Assembly (NCBI GenBank): GCA_023429785.1
Contig: JAEZDD010000001.1
Coordinates: 1 to 64,000, forward strand
DNA length: 64,000 nt
DNA from: Bacillota bacterium
GTDB lineage: Bacteria; Bacillota; Clostridia; Oscillospirales; Ruminococcaceae
Reading direction: 5' to 3'
The position numbers and the translations under genes were made by a program. Every line of letters begins with the position of its first letter. Position 1 is the stretch's first letter. A model generated the notes under the pieces. The model did not search any database and had not been told where the DNA came from. It saw only the letters and a program-made list of their open reading frames with translations. Positions 42,058-49,917 of the stretch are shown in pieces.

Positions 42058-42738
42058 TTATTTAAGTGCATTTCTGTGAAGCTCAAAGTCGGGCATGAAT
42101 CCCCTGACAAGCCCCCAGAACTGCTTCGAATGGTTTAAATGCTTAAGATGACATAGCTCGTGTAAAACGACATAATCTATCGACTTTTGTGGATAATGTA
42201 TCAGCGAACGGCTTAATGATATTTCGCCCTTCGAGCTGCATCGTCCCCAGCTTTTGTTGAGCTTTTTTATCGTTATCTTTTGTGGCTTTAGGCCGGTGAG
42301 TGAAATCATCCGCCGGGCACTTTCCAGAATTTCTTTTTGCGACAGCTCGAGCAGGAATTTTTCGACAAGAGGCTGAGCCTCCCCCTTTTTGATTTTTACT
42401 GCAAGCTTTTCGCCATTTATCTCGACACTGTTTTTTGTGGCGGATGTTATTTCCAGGGTGAATGGTTCCCCCAGAATGAAAATAATATCAGCATTGTTGA
42501 AAGAAAGTTGCTTTTTGAGGCGTGTTTTCGTCTGTGAAAGCTTTAATTTTATCCACTGCTCTTTTTCCGAAATGAAACGTTCAACCTGTGTGACGGGGAA
42601 TTTCAGAGGTGCTTTTACCGTCAGCGCCCCTTCGCTTATGCACAAATATGAATTTTTTCGTTTCCCCCTGTCAAGCGTGTATTCAAGCTCGGTATCAGAC
42701 AACGTGATTTTTCGTTTTTCCTTTATTGGCTGTGTCAT
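42058..42738 (-). CDS. YgjP-like zinc metallopeptidase-domain protein
   Basis: This 226-residue protein matches the YgjP/DUF45 (M48-related) family. The zinc site is HELCH near 192-196 followed by HSKQFW, where the later His is the third ligand. The upstream SWGRCSSKGEISLSRSLI stretch is diagnostic. Its substrate is unknown; relatives accompany restriction or DNA repair genes in some genomes. It starts 15 bp after the GNAT gene, with GAGGTGA. Confidence 0.84.
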   Translation of the reverse strand: MTQPIKEKRKITLSDTELEYTLDRGKRKNSYLCISEGALTVKAPLKFPVTQVERFISEKEQWIKLKLSQTKTRLKKQLSFNNADIIFILGEPFTLEITSATKNSVEINGEKLAVKIKKGEAQPLVEKFLLELSQKEILESARRMISLTGLKPQKITIKKLNKSWGRCSSKGEISLSRSLIHYPQKSIDYVVLHELCHLKHLNHSKQFWGLVRGFMPDFELHRNALK

Positions 42739-42753
42739 TTTTCACCTCGTGCT

Positions 42754-43149
42754 TTAGCTTTCCCTTTCAATAGTGAGCGACAGCCGCCCTTCGTCCGTCG
42801 AAAAGCCAAGCTTCTCATAGAATTTCAGCTTGTCATCATAACAGCTCAGCGATAATCTGAAATAGCCCTTATACTTTTCAAGCATTTTCTCGACCAGCAT
42901 TTTCCCTATTCCTTTCCCCTGATATGCGGGGCGGACTAGGAGATATGGGAAGTGGACGACCATCGCCTTGTCTGAAATAGCATTCATAAGCCCGACTAGC
43001 TCCCCATCCTCCCATACTGAAATAACGGTGTCGGAGTTTTTCATTGCTTTTTTTAGTGCTTTCGGGTGACGCCCCGACTTCCAGTTCACCGACTTAAAAA
43101 GTGTCTCAAGCTCTTTTTTGTTAAATTTTTTTGTAGTGCGAAATTCCAT
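42754..43149 (-). CDS. GNAT-family N-acetyltransferase
   Basis: This 131-residue single-domain acetyltransferase has the acetyl-CoA binding loop RPAYQGKGIGKMLVEKML near 73-90 and the C-terminal YEKLGFS motif. It is likely co-transcribed with the metallopeptidase gene. Substrate is unknown. Confidence 0.85.
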   Translation of the reverse strand: MEFRTTKKFNKKELETLFKSVNWKSGRHPKALKKAMKNSDTVISVWEDGELVGLMNAISDKAMVVHFPYLLVRPAYQGKGIGKMLVEKMLEKYKGYFRLSLSCYDDKLKFYEKLGFSTDEGRLSLTIERES

Positions 43150-43200
43150 AAGCTCACCCCTTAAATAAAAAATATTATCCCGGTTTGAACTTCTTTTATT

Positions 43201-43767
43201 TTAATGACTATCCATTTTAATAAGTCTTTTAAAAATTGAGATGTATTCATCCTCTACGTCCTTAAAATCCATATAATCAAAATTGTGTATGCCTTTTAGC
43301 TGTGGCTCGTTTTTAAAAATCCTTTCATCAGCCAAGTTTAAAAACTCGTGGTGGAGCATTGTGTTGTCGATTTCATCAATAATTGCATTATCCTCGTCTG
43401 TTAAATCACTGACCCCAAAAACGGAATAAATTAAATCCTGCAAAACCCTTTCAAAGTCAAGATATTGAGCGAGATTATGCTTGACCGGGCGGGTGATGTC
43501 AGCGAGATATGCCTCGCTCGCATCATGAAGGAGAAGCGCAAGCTGGAGCTTTTCTGAAAGTCCTCTCGCCTTCGCCTCAAGTGAGCAATTTATGCAATGC
43601 TGGGCGACCGAAAAAAAGTTTTTAATATGCCCGTTTGCACGACACATATACGACAGGCTGTGTGCAATATCCTCAATAGAAATATCGTCAAGCTGTGGCG
43701 ACAGCGGGTTCATGCTGACTTTTGTGAATGTTATGATGTTGTCCGGCTTGTTATTGATTTCAAACAT
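43201..43767 (-). CDS. HD-domain nucleotidase, YfbR-like
   Basis: This 188-residue HD-family protein resembles 5'-deoxynucleotidase YfbR. Metal-binding residues are His in VAQHC, the HD pair in LLLHDASEAYLADI and a later Asp. The SEAY-D-x-x-R-P-V-K block is typical of this group. It would remove phosphate from (deoxy)nucleoside monophosphates. AGAGGTGA precedes the ATG. A terminator-like hairpin and a structured region lie upstream. Confidence 0.82.
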   Translation of the reverse strand: MFEINNKPDNIITFTKVSMNPLSPQLDDISIEDIAHSLSYMCRANGHIKNFFSVAQHCINCSLEAKARGLSEKLQLALLLHDASEAYLADITRPVKHNLAQYLDFERVLQDLIYSVFGVSDLTDEDNAIIDEIDNTMLHHEFLNLADERIFKNEPQLKGIHNFDYMDFKDVEDEYISIFKRLIKMDSH

Positions 43768-43837
43768 AAAATCACCTCTTTGTTTCGTGTTTTTGTATTC
43801 TTATTATACTATACTATTTCAAAAAATGCTACTGCGG

Positions 43838-43867
43838 ACAAAAAAGGAAGGTAAAATACCTTCCTTT
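43838..43867 (-). terminator. Terminator-like hairpin at the end of the structured region
   Basis: An 11-bp perfect stem (43857-43867 with 43843-43853) has a 3-nt loop and continues into TTTTTT on the minus strand. Confidence 0.7.
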
Positions 43868-44178
43868 CACTGGTTTTTGAAACAGAAGAACCACAAACTT
43901 CAAAAAGGTCGGAGCACGAAATCAGACACGGACATTCTAATATTTATATTTTGAAACTACCTAGTCTGATTGAGCGACCGTCACTGGGTAGTTATTGTAG
44001 CGCAAGCACATAATGACAATCCGAGTTGCAAATTGCGTCAGCAGTTTGAGTGTTTGAGGATTGCCTTGATTTCTTTGATTACTTTCTGTATTAAGACAGA
44101 AAGTAACATAATTTTGTGTAATATTTTTTCAAACAGGGGTTTGGACATCCTGAAGAAAAGGTAAAGCTACCTTCCTTT
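43843..44178 (-). other. Structured non-coding region between two related hairpins
   Basis: The 415-bp gap 43768-44182 has no credible gene. At its ends are two hairpins that share TACCTTCCTTT: 43843-43867 (11-bp perfect stem) and 44158-44178. Between them, AACTACCTAG (43955-43964) pairs with 43984-43993, CAATCC (44017-44022) with GGATTG (44058-44063), and TTACTTTCTGT (44079-44089) with 44096-44106. The middle is richer in G and C than other spacers. On the minus strand the 43843 hairpin is followed by a T run, so it could end a non-coding RNA. I do not recognise the element. Confidence 0.5.
44151..44178 (-). terminator. Probable terminator of the cation efflux gene
   Basis: AAGGTA-gctt-TACCTT on the minus strand is followed by TTCTT, just after the stop codon at 44183. 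It is weaker than its sister hairpin at 43843-43867. Confidence 0.5.
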
Positions 44179-44182
44179 ATAA

Positions 44183-45349
44183 CTATACAGGCTCCTTATC
44201 AATTTCGACTATTACGTAAAAATCCGGTCTTAAGCATGAGATTCGCTCCCGTATTTCACATTTGAGCTTTTCATCACTGAGCCGAAACTTAAATGGAATA
44301 ACCACGTCAAATACAAGATTCGTATGTGTTTCGCCGACAACCATTCTAAAATCGTGCATTGAAATACTGTTGTCAATTGATTTTAAAATGCTCATGACCT
44401 TTTGTGCCGTTTCAAGCGTCTTTTCATCATTGGTTTCAATAGGGTCCATATGAATCACCGCAATGCACTTGAACTTATCCTTCAGCTCGATTTCAATCAA
44501 GTCGATAATGTCATGGATTTTCAAAATATCAATGTCACACGGGACTTCGGCGTGGAGTGAAATAATCAGCTGACCCGCCCCATAGTTGTGGACAATTATA
44601 TCGTGAACTCCGATAACCTCCTTATGCTCAAGGACAGTCCCCTTTATTTGGGAAATCAGCTCCTTGTCCGGCGCTTCTCCCAAGAGCTTATCAAGCGTTT
44701 CTCTAATCGTCGAGATACCGGTGAAAAAAATGAATATCGCAACAACTATTCCAAGATAACCGTCTATATTCAGCTTCGTCAAATATGAAATGAATATTCC
44801 GACAACAACAGTGCTGGTTGCGACAACATCGCTAAGACTATCCATCGCTGTTGCTTTCATTGTTGGCGAGTCGATAATCTTCCCGAGCCTTCTGTTAAAA
44901 AAGCACATCCAAAGCTTAACAAGAATTGAAACGAAAAGAATTGAAACAGATATAATACTGAAGGCTGCTTCCGTCGGATTAAAAATTTTTTGTATAGAGG
45001 TTTTTCCCAGCTCAAATGACATTAAAAGAATAACCATCGAAATGACAAATCCTGAAATGTATTCAAACCTCCCATGGCCGAACGGGTGCTCATTATCCGC
45101 CGGCTTCGCCGCCATTTTAAAGCCGATTAGCGTAATTATTGAAGAACCCGCGTCAGAAAGGTTGTTAAAAGCATCGGCAGTAATAGCGATTGAGTTCACG
45201 ATAAGCCCGGCTATAAACTTCCCCGAAAACAGGCAGATGTTCAAAAATATCCCGACAAGCCCGCCGAATTGGCCGTAATTATTTCTCACATCCGGATTAG
45301 TTATGTCCTCGCTGTTTTTTATAAAAAGCTTGACCAAGAATTTAATCAT
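44183..45349 (-). CDS. Cation diffusion facilitator family metal exporter
   Basis: This 388-residue transporter has six membrane helices in the first 210 residues with the CDF metal sites: ADAFNNLSD near 60-68 and HPFGHGR near 89-95, then DSLSDV near 167. A cytoplasmic metal-binding domain follows and has a longer C-terminal extension than most members (about 80 residues). Zn, Mn or Fe are the usual substrates. The ATG at 45349 is preferred over the TTG at 45352 because AGGAG is 6 bp away. It follows the gtrA gene by 18 bp. Confidence 0.88.
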   Translation of the reverse strand: MIKFLVKLFIKNSEDITNPDVRNNYGQFGGLVGIFLNICLFSGKFIAGLIVNSIAITADAFNNLSDAGSSIITLIGFKMAAKPADNEHPFGHGRFEYISGFVISMVILLMSFELGKTSIQKIFNPTEAAFSIISVSILFVSILVKLWMCFFNRRLGKIIDSPTMKATAMDSLSDVVATSTVVVGIFISYLTKLNIDGYLGIVVAIFIFFTGISTIRETLDKLLGEAPDKELISQIKGTVLEHKEVIGVHDIIVHNYGAGQLIISLHAEVPCDIDILKIHDIIDLIEIELKDKFKCIAVIHMDPIETNDEKTLETAQKVMSILKSIDNSISMHDFRMVVGETHTNLVFDVVIPFKFRLSDEKLKCEIRERISCLRPDFYVIVEIDKEPV

Positions 45350-45367
45350 CAAAATCTCCTTTAGAAT

Positions 45368-45841
45368 CTAGCCCTCATGTGTGATTTTTTCGCCGCGAAA
45401 AACTATAACCTTGCTGATGATATAGTTAAGTATAAGGACAATTACTGTTGCGGCCAGCTTGATTAACAGGTCGTTGAAGCCGAGCTTCGTAATGAATATC
45501 CATATTATTATGGTTTCAACCCCGAACGAGAGAAGCCTCCCCGCATAAAATAAAAACAGCTGCTTTAAAAATGCCGGAATGGTTTCAGTCGGTGAATTAA
45601 AAACCCACACCCTGTTCGTGAAAAATGCGAAGGCAACGGCAAGCACCCATGAGATTGTATTCGCTATCAGTGGGTCAAGAGGGATAACGTCAACAAAAAA
45701 CCAGAACACGACAAAGCTCACAACTGTCGTCAATCCGCCAAAGAAAATGTATAAAACTATATCCTTCCTTTTTTCATAAAAAGGCTTGAGCTTTCTTATT
45801 ATAGGTATACTGAATATGAATTCAAAAAATTTATCTAGCAT
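45368..45841 (-). CDS. GtrA-family membrane protein
   Basis: This 157-residue protein has four membrane helices and the GtrA-family opening LYIFFGGLTTVVSFVVF near 30-46. GtrA proteins help flip lipid-linked sugars for cell-surface polysaccharide modification. No glycosyltransferase partner is adjacent, although a Wzx-like flippase lies about 1.3 kb away. AAAGG precedes the ATG. Confidence 0.85.
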   Translation of the reverse strand: MLDKFFEFIFSIPIIRKLKPFYEKRKDIVLYIFFGGLTTVVSFVVFWFFVDVIPLDPLIANTISWVLAVAFAFFTNRVWVFNSPTETIPAFLKQLFLFYAGRLLSFGVETIIIWIFITKLGFNDLLIKLAATVIVLILNYIISKVIVFRGEKITHEG

Positions 45842-45880
45842 ATTTATAACCTTTCTTTTCTAACAAACCGGAATGTTTAG

Positions 45881-45938
45881 AGCGCTTCGGCATTAGCCGA
45901 ATTTCGGTCATGATTTTGACCAAAAAGCTCAAAACTTC
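45881..45938 (-). repeat. 58-bp twin-hairpin repeat, copy 2
   Basis: Same element as 29215-29272 with 5 differences. The first hairpin TTCGGC-atta-GCCGAA is perfect. The second keeps the stem with one G-to-A change. It lies 40 bp upstream of gtrA in the same orientation relative to the minus-strand gene as copy 1 relative to glpK. Confidence 0.85.
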
Positions 45939-46040
45939 ATGTTTGAAAAATAAATTTTTCAAACTTTTACTTCCAATTAAAATTTATCATTTAATTCTAC
46001 TTTGTTTTTTCACTTTTTGCAACCTTTTTTAGAAATTTAA

Positions 46041-46069
46041 TTGCATATTAATTGCTAAAGTGTTAAAAT
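46041..46069 (+). promoter_or_regulatory. Promoter of the nucleotidyltransferase-HEPN pair
   Basis: TTGCAT (46041-46046), 17 bp and TAAAAT (46064-46069), 27 bp before the first start codon. Confidence 0.65.
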
Positions 46070-46096
46070 AAATGTAGAAAATATTAGGAGGATAAT

Positions 46097-46405
46097 ATGA
46101 ACGACAATCCGATTATGCTGAATCTGGTCGAAGAAATTTTAGATATATGTGAGCCTGAAAAAATAATTCTATTCAGCACAAAATATAATCTTTCACATGA
46201 AATGACGTCCTTCAAGCTTTGCGTAATTGTCTCTGATAACAGCGATATAAATGAGCTTGAGGCTCAGATTTATCTTGAGCTTGAATGCGAAAGCCCTTTT
46301 GATGTTGTTATATATAAAAGCTCGGTATGGGAAGAGCTTGTCGATGATGATTCCTCTTTTGCTTCAAAGGTCTCAAGGACGGGAGTTGTTCTTTATGAGT
46401 TATAA
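46097..46405 (+). CDS. Degenerate nucleotidyltransferase-like protein (MNT-like)
   Basis: This 102-residue protein has the size and secondary structure of minimal nucleotidyltransferases that accompany HEPN proteins. The active-site pattern GS-x9-DxD has been lost: the Gly-Ser position reads FSTK and the Asp pair reads KLCVIV. It is therefore probably catalytically dead. AGGAGG precedes the ATG. It overlaps the HEPN gene by 11 bp, so the two are translationally coupled. The assignment depends on the partner and on structure-level similarity. Confidence 0.62.
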   Translation: MNDNPIMLNLVEEILDICEPEKIILFSTKYNLSHEMTSFKLCVIVSDNSDINELEAQIYLELECESPFDVVIYKSSVWEELVDDDSSFASKVSRTGVVLYEL

Positions 46406-46856
46406 AAACAACACAGACAGCAGGAGATATTTCGACTGGCTTTTTCACTCAAATTTAGATTATCTCGCCGCAAAATGCCTCATCGAAGATGTCAGATGCT
46501 ATCCGGCGGCGGCTTTTCATTGTCAGCAATGTATCGAAAAGGCACTCAAGGCATTCTTACTTTATAAAAAGCACAGGCTTTTTGACGGGCATAACCTCAC
46601 ATGGCTTTGCAAGCAGGCAATGCTAATCGACGAGCATTTCAGGGACTATTTAAAGGACAGCGTCATTTTAAACAGATATTATATTGAAACCCGCTACCCC
46701 GCTGACATCCCGCTCGACATCAGCTGTGACTCTATGCAGAGGATTTTTGAAATGACGAAGGACATGCTTAATTTCATCAGTGAAATCATTCACTTTGATT
46801 TTGAAAGCTATCACAAAACTGAAAAAAATAAGCCCTGCAATCTGCAAGGCAGTTAA
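46395..46856 (+). CDS. HEPN-domain protein
   Basis: This 153-residue helical protein is a HEPN domain with the typical block RCYPAAAFHCQQCIEKALKA near 35-54 and DGHNLTWL near 65. HEPN proteins paired with MNT-type nucleotidyltransferases often form toxin-antitoxin modules. The RNase motif R-x4-6-H is not clearly present: the candidate Arg and His are 8 apart. The start at ATG 46395 lies inside the end of the upstream gene. A regulatory, non-toxic role is possible. Confidence 0.75.
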   Translation: MSYKNNTDSRRYFDWLFHSNLDYLAAKCLIEDVRCYPAAAFHCQQCIEKALKAFLLYKKHRLFDGHNLTWLCKQAMLIDEHFRDYLKDSVILNRYYIETRYPADIPLDISCDSMQRIFEMTKDMLNFISEIIHFDFESYHKTEKNKPCNLQGS

Positions 46857-46880
46857 TAAGCAATCCTATGCTTCTTATCT

Positions 46881-47006
46881 TTAATACTTATCCACCACAA
46901 AATATTTTTTAACCTTTGTTGACCATAGCTCCATCCCGAGCTTTATCGATAAAAGAGCTGTAACAACTATTCCTAAAGAAATAAGAACTTTCAGCAAGCC
47001 TTTCAT
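46881..47006 (-). CDS. Small membrane protein of 41 residues
   Basis: This short frame has a textbook ribosome site, GGAGGTG, 6 bp before the ATG at 47006. It encodes one hydrophobic helix (about 4-25: LLKVLISLGIVVTALLS) followed by a basic tail with KVKKYF. It is preceded by a TATAAT on the same strand. I do not recognise the family. The strong start signal and the single helix argue that it is a real gene. Confidence 0.62.
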   Translation of the reverse strand: MKGLLKVLISLGIVVTALLSIKLGMELWSTKVKKYFVVDKY

Positions 47007-47160
47007 TAAAACACCTCCAACAATTATTTTTCTTAATATATTATAACATTAATTTTAGTAAAATAAAAGGTTAATGCTAATAAATTTTAGTTTTTTAATT
47101 TATTATATAGGTATAATATATAAGAATACGATGTTGTTAATAAACATAAAGGAATTTATT

Positions 47161-48597
47161 ATGAGTAAAACCCCTAATAGCTATAAAAAGCTTTTTTCAA
47201 ATACAATAATTTTCGCTATTGGTTCCTTCAGTTCCAAATTTCTTGTATTCCTCCTCCTCCCTCTTTATACAAGAACGCTGAATCCCAGCGATTTTGGTAC
47301 TGTTGATTTGATGATTCAGATTGCGAACCTTATGCTCCCTATTGCGACATTATCTATTGCAGATAGTATGATTCGCTTCGGATTAGACAAGCGGTATAAA
47401 AAAACGACTGTTTTCTCCTGTGGTATTGTTATCAATTTAGTCGGGATACTTATTATCGGCTTGTCACTCCCATTTCTTATGAACACCTCTTATGTCGGCG
47501 GTTACGGCTGGCTTTTCTTCTGTTATGTTGCTTTCGCCAGCATTAAGCTTGTCATGACTGAGTTCGTTCGAGCTAAGGGACTCGTGAAGCTCTATGCGTT
47601 CACTGGATTATTGACGACTTTCATGATGATTGTCCTTAACGTTGTTTTTCTTGTTGTTTTAAAGATTGGTATTATCGGCTATCTTCTTGCAATAATACTA
47701 TCAGATTTGGTTTCATTGATTTTTGTATTTTTCATGGCTGAGCTTTATCGAAATCTTAAGCTCACAAGTGTCAATAAAAAGGTTGTTAAGCAAATGCTTG
47801 CGTTCTCAATCCCTCTTATCCCGACTGCTATTATGTGGTGGGTAACAAATGTTTCAGACAGGTTTTTGGTAACAAGCTTTTTGGGGAAGGATGCTAACGG
47901 CCTTTATACAATCGCATACAAGATACCGACGATAATCACGACAATTTATGCAATGTTTAATCAGGCATGGAATATGTCGGCTATCACTGAGCGCGATTCA
48001 AAGGGGAGAAAGCGTTTTTATACTAATGTTTTCAGCTCAAATGAGTCAATGATGTATGTTTTAGCGGGGGCGATAATGGTTGTTCTCATGCCTCTGACAA
48101 AAATCCTTGTATCCGACGAATACTTTGTATCGTATAAGTTCGCTCCGCTATTGATTATTGCGACGGTTTTCACCTGCTTCACTTCTTTTCTGGGGGGCAT
48201 TTATGCCGCTAAGAAAAAGTCTGTTCATTCCTTTGTGACCAGCCTTTTTGGCGCTGTTTTAAACATTGTCCTGAATTTATTATTAATCCCTGTATTCGGA
48301 ATAAACGGGGCTTCCTTCGCGACGCTTGTCAGCTATCTCCTCGTTTTCATTATCAGAATGATGGATATTCAGCAATTCAGCCCGTTCGGATTTCTCCCGG
48401 GGAAGGTCATTCTAAACACTGCAATTTTAACCTCAATGGCCTTCTGGATAATGCTGATTGACAATGTTGTATTTTTATACGTCGCTTTGATTATCGGGTT
48501 TATAATTATACTTCTTCTGAACTTTACTGTTTTGATGAAATCCTTTAAAAAAGTCTTGCCTACCAGAGTATTAAAGCTTTTACCTTTTTTAAATTAA
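47161..48597 (+). CDS. Oligosaccharide flippase, Wzx/MATE-like
   Basis: This 478-residue membrane protein has about 12-14 helices and belongs to the polysaccharide-biosynthesis flippase group of the MOP superfamily. The N-terminal pattern NTIIFAIGSFSSKFLVF and LYTRTLNPSDFGTVDL near 30-45 is typical. It would flip a lipid-linked sugar across the membrane. The ATG at 47161 is chosen because AAAGGA lies 7 bp upstream; a longer frame from 47074 is AT-rich and lacks a ribosome site. It is 20 bp ahead of deoD. Confidence 0.85.
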   Translation: MSKTPNSYKKLFSNTIIFAIGSFSSKFLVFLLLPLYTRTLNPSDFGTVDLMIQIANLMLPIATLSIADSMIRFGLDKRYKKTTVFSCGIVINLVGILIIGLSLPFLMNTSYVGGYGWLFFCYVAFASIKLVMTEFVRAKGLVKLYAFTGLLTTFMMIVLNVVFLVVLKIGIIGYLLAIILSDLVSLIFVFFMAELYRNLKLTSVNKKVVKQMLAFSIPLIPTAIMWWVTNVSDRFLVTSFLGKDANGLYTIAYKIPTIITTIYAMFNQAWNMSAITERDSKGRKRFYTNVFSSNESMMYVLAGAIMVVLMPLTKILVSDEYFVSYKFAPLLIIATVFTCFTSFLGGIYAAKKKSVHSFVTSLFGAVLNIVLNLLLIPVFGINGASFATLVSYLLVFIIRMMDIQQFSPFGFLPGKVILNTAILTSMAFWIMLIDNVVFLYVALIIGFIIILLLNFTVLMKSFKKVLPTRVLKLLPFLN

Positions 48598-48617
48598 GCT
48601 TGAAAGGAAAATTTACT

Positions 48618-49316
48618 ATGCCTACACCACATATTGCAGCGCAAAAGGGCGAAATCGCCAAAACCGTTTTAATGCCCGGCGACCCACTCAGGGCGAAATT
48701 CATCGCTGAGAATTTTCTTGACAACGTTAAATGCTATAATACAGTCCGAAATATGCTCGGCTTCACCGGGACCTATAAGGGTAAGGAAATTTCGGTTCAG
48801 GGCAGCGGGATGGGCATCCCTTCGATCGGGATTTATTCTTATGAATTGTTTTCTCAATATGATGTTGAAAATATTATCCGAATCGGGACTGCCGGCGGGA
48901 TAGCCGACAAGGTTGAGCTTCGTGACATCGTTATCGCTGTCGGGGCTTGCACTAACTCGAGCTTTGCCTCACAATATAATTTGCCGGGGACTTATGCCCC
49001 TGTCGCCTCATATGAGCTTGTTGAAAAAGCCGTCGCACAGGCTAAGGCACTCGATGCAAAATATTGGGTGGGTAATATTCTTTCCAGCGACACCTTCTAT
49101 GACGACGACGCTGAATTTCTTTCTAGGTGGGTGAAAATGGGGATTCTGGCTGTTGAAATGGAGGCCGCAGGGCTGTATATGAACGCCGCTAGACTCGAAA
49201 AGAATGCGCTCGCTATCATGACTATCTCTGACTGCCCTTTAAGAGGGGAATCCACAACTTCACAGGAGAGGGAGCAGACCTTCACAAAAATGATGGAAAT
49301 TGCTCTTAACATTTAG
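48618..49316 (+). CDS. deoD: Purine-nucleoside phosphorylase, DeoD type
   Basis: This 232-residue enzyme cleaves purine (deoxy)nucleosides with phosphate to base and (deoxy)ribose 1-phosphate. DeoD marks are GDPLRAKFIAE near 21, GSGMGIPSIGIYSYEL near 64-79, VEMEAAGLY near 180 and the catalytic Asp in ISDCPL near 204. The ATG at 48618 follows AAAGGAAA; the TTG at 48600 lies within that site. The length is normal. Confidence 0.93.
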   Translation: MPTPHIAAQKGEIAKTVLMPGDPLRAKFIAENFLDNVKCYNTVRNMLGFTGTYKGKEISVQGSGMGIPSIGIYSYELFSQYDVENIIRIGTAGGIADKVELRDIVIAVGACTNSSFASQYNLPGTYAPVASYELVEKAVAQAKALDAKYWVGNILSSDTFYDDDAEFLSRWVKMGILAVEMEAAGLYMNAARLEKNALAIMTISDCPLRGESTTSQEREQTFTKMMEIALNI

Positions 49317-49328
49317 GTGCTTCAATTA

Positions 49329-49363
49329 TCACTTTCCTGCATATAATGTTTTAGGAAAGGTGA
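49329..49363 (+). other. Hairpin that can hide the ribosome site of the next gene
   Basis: TCACTTTCCT (49329-49338) can pair with AGGAAAGGTGA (49353-49363), with a one-base bulge. The right arm is the ribosome site for the gene at 49370. Confidence 0.5.
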
Positions 49364-49369
49364 AAGCTT

Positions 49370-49612
49370 ATGAATACATTAATCTATATTTTGCTGGTTG
49401 CAGTTTGCGTCGTTTTCATTTATAATATTGTTGAATATATAAAACGCCATTCTGGGAGGAGATTTTTAAACTCACACCCTCTTGAGCTTGTTGTTATTAT
49501 TCTTTTGGGATTTGTGCTTGCCGGAATGGTTATGTTCTTTTTCAAGTATTTGTTAATCCCGCTTATCCTGCTTGCTGTTATTTATTATTTTTTAAATCGC
49601 AGAAGACATTAA
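49370..49612 (+). CDS. Small two-helix membrane protein
   Basis: This 80-residue protein has two hydrophobic helices (about 3-20 and 38-74, the latter possibly two spans) joined by a basic loop with KRHSGRR, and ends in RRRH. I do not recognise it. Its ribosome site AGGAAAGGTG can be sequestered by an upstream hairpin. It is followed closely by the ydbC-like gene. Confidence 0.65.
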   Translation: MNTLIYILLVAVCVVFIYNIVEYIKRHSGRRFLNSHPLELVVIILLGFVLAGMVMFFFKYLLIPLILLAVIYYFLNRRRH

Positions 49613-49632
49613 TTTTTTTGGAGGAATTTAAA

Positions 49633-49884
49633 ATGGCAGAATTGAAATATGAAATCACAAAACATATCGGCGTCCTTTCTGAATCGGCTAGAGGCTGGTC
49701 AAAGGAGCTTAATATGGTGAGCTGGAACGACCGTGACCCTAAGTATGATTTGAGAGAATGGTCGCCTGACCACTCGAGAATGGGAAAGGGAATTACATTA
49801 ACTGATGAGGATATTGTTGCTTTAAAAGAGCTTTTGAATGACCTCGACGGTGAGGATGATATCGACGAAAATGCGATGTTATAA
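49633..49884 (+). CDS. YdbC/PC4-like small nucleic-acid-binding protein
   Basis: This 83-residue protein matches the YdbC family, which has the PC4 single-stranded-DNA-binding fold. The stretch ELNMVSWNDRDPKYDLREWSPD (here given as two pieces, ELNMVSWNDR and PKYDLREWSPD) is highly typical. It probably binds ssDNA or modulates transcription. The ATG at 49633 is chosen because GGAGG lies inside the longer frame from 49618. Confidence 0.85.
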   Translation: MAELKYEITKHIGVLSESARGWSKELNMVSWNDRDPKYDLREWSPDHSRMGKGITLTDEDIVALKELLNDLDGEDDIDENAML

Positions 49885-49888
49885 GAAA

Positions 49889-49917
49889 AATGCAGGACGA
49901 TTGTCCTGCATTTTTTA
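49889..49917. terminator. Bidirectional terminator
   Basis: AATGCAGGAC-gatt-GTCCTGCATT, a 10-bp perfect stem, is followed by a T run. It lies between the convergent ydbC-like and PFK genes. Confidence 0.9.

Noticed and set aside
43970..44164. 64-codon frame in the structured spacer
   Set aside because: No ribosome site, unlike any family I know, and the same bases form several stems; better read as non-coding.
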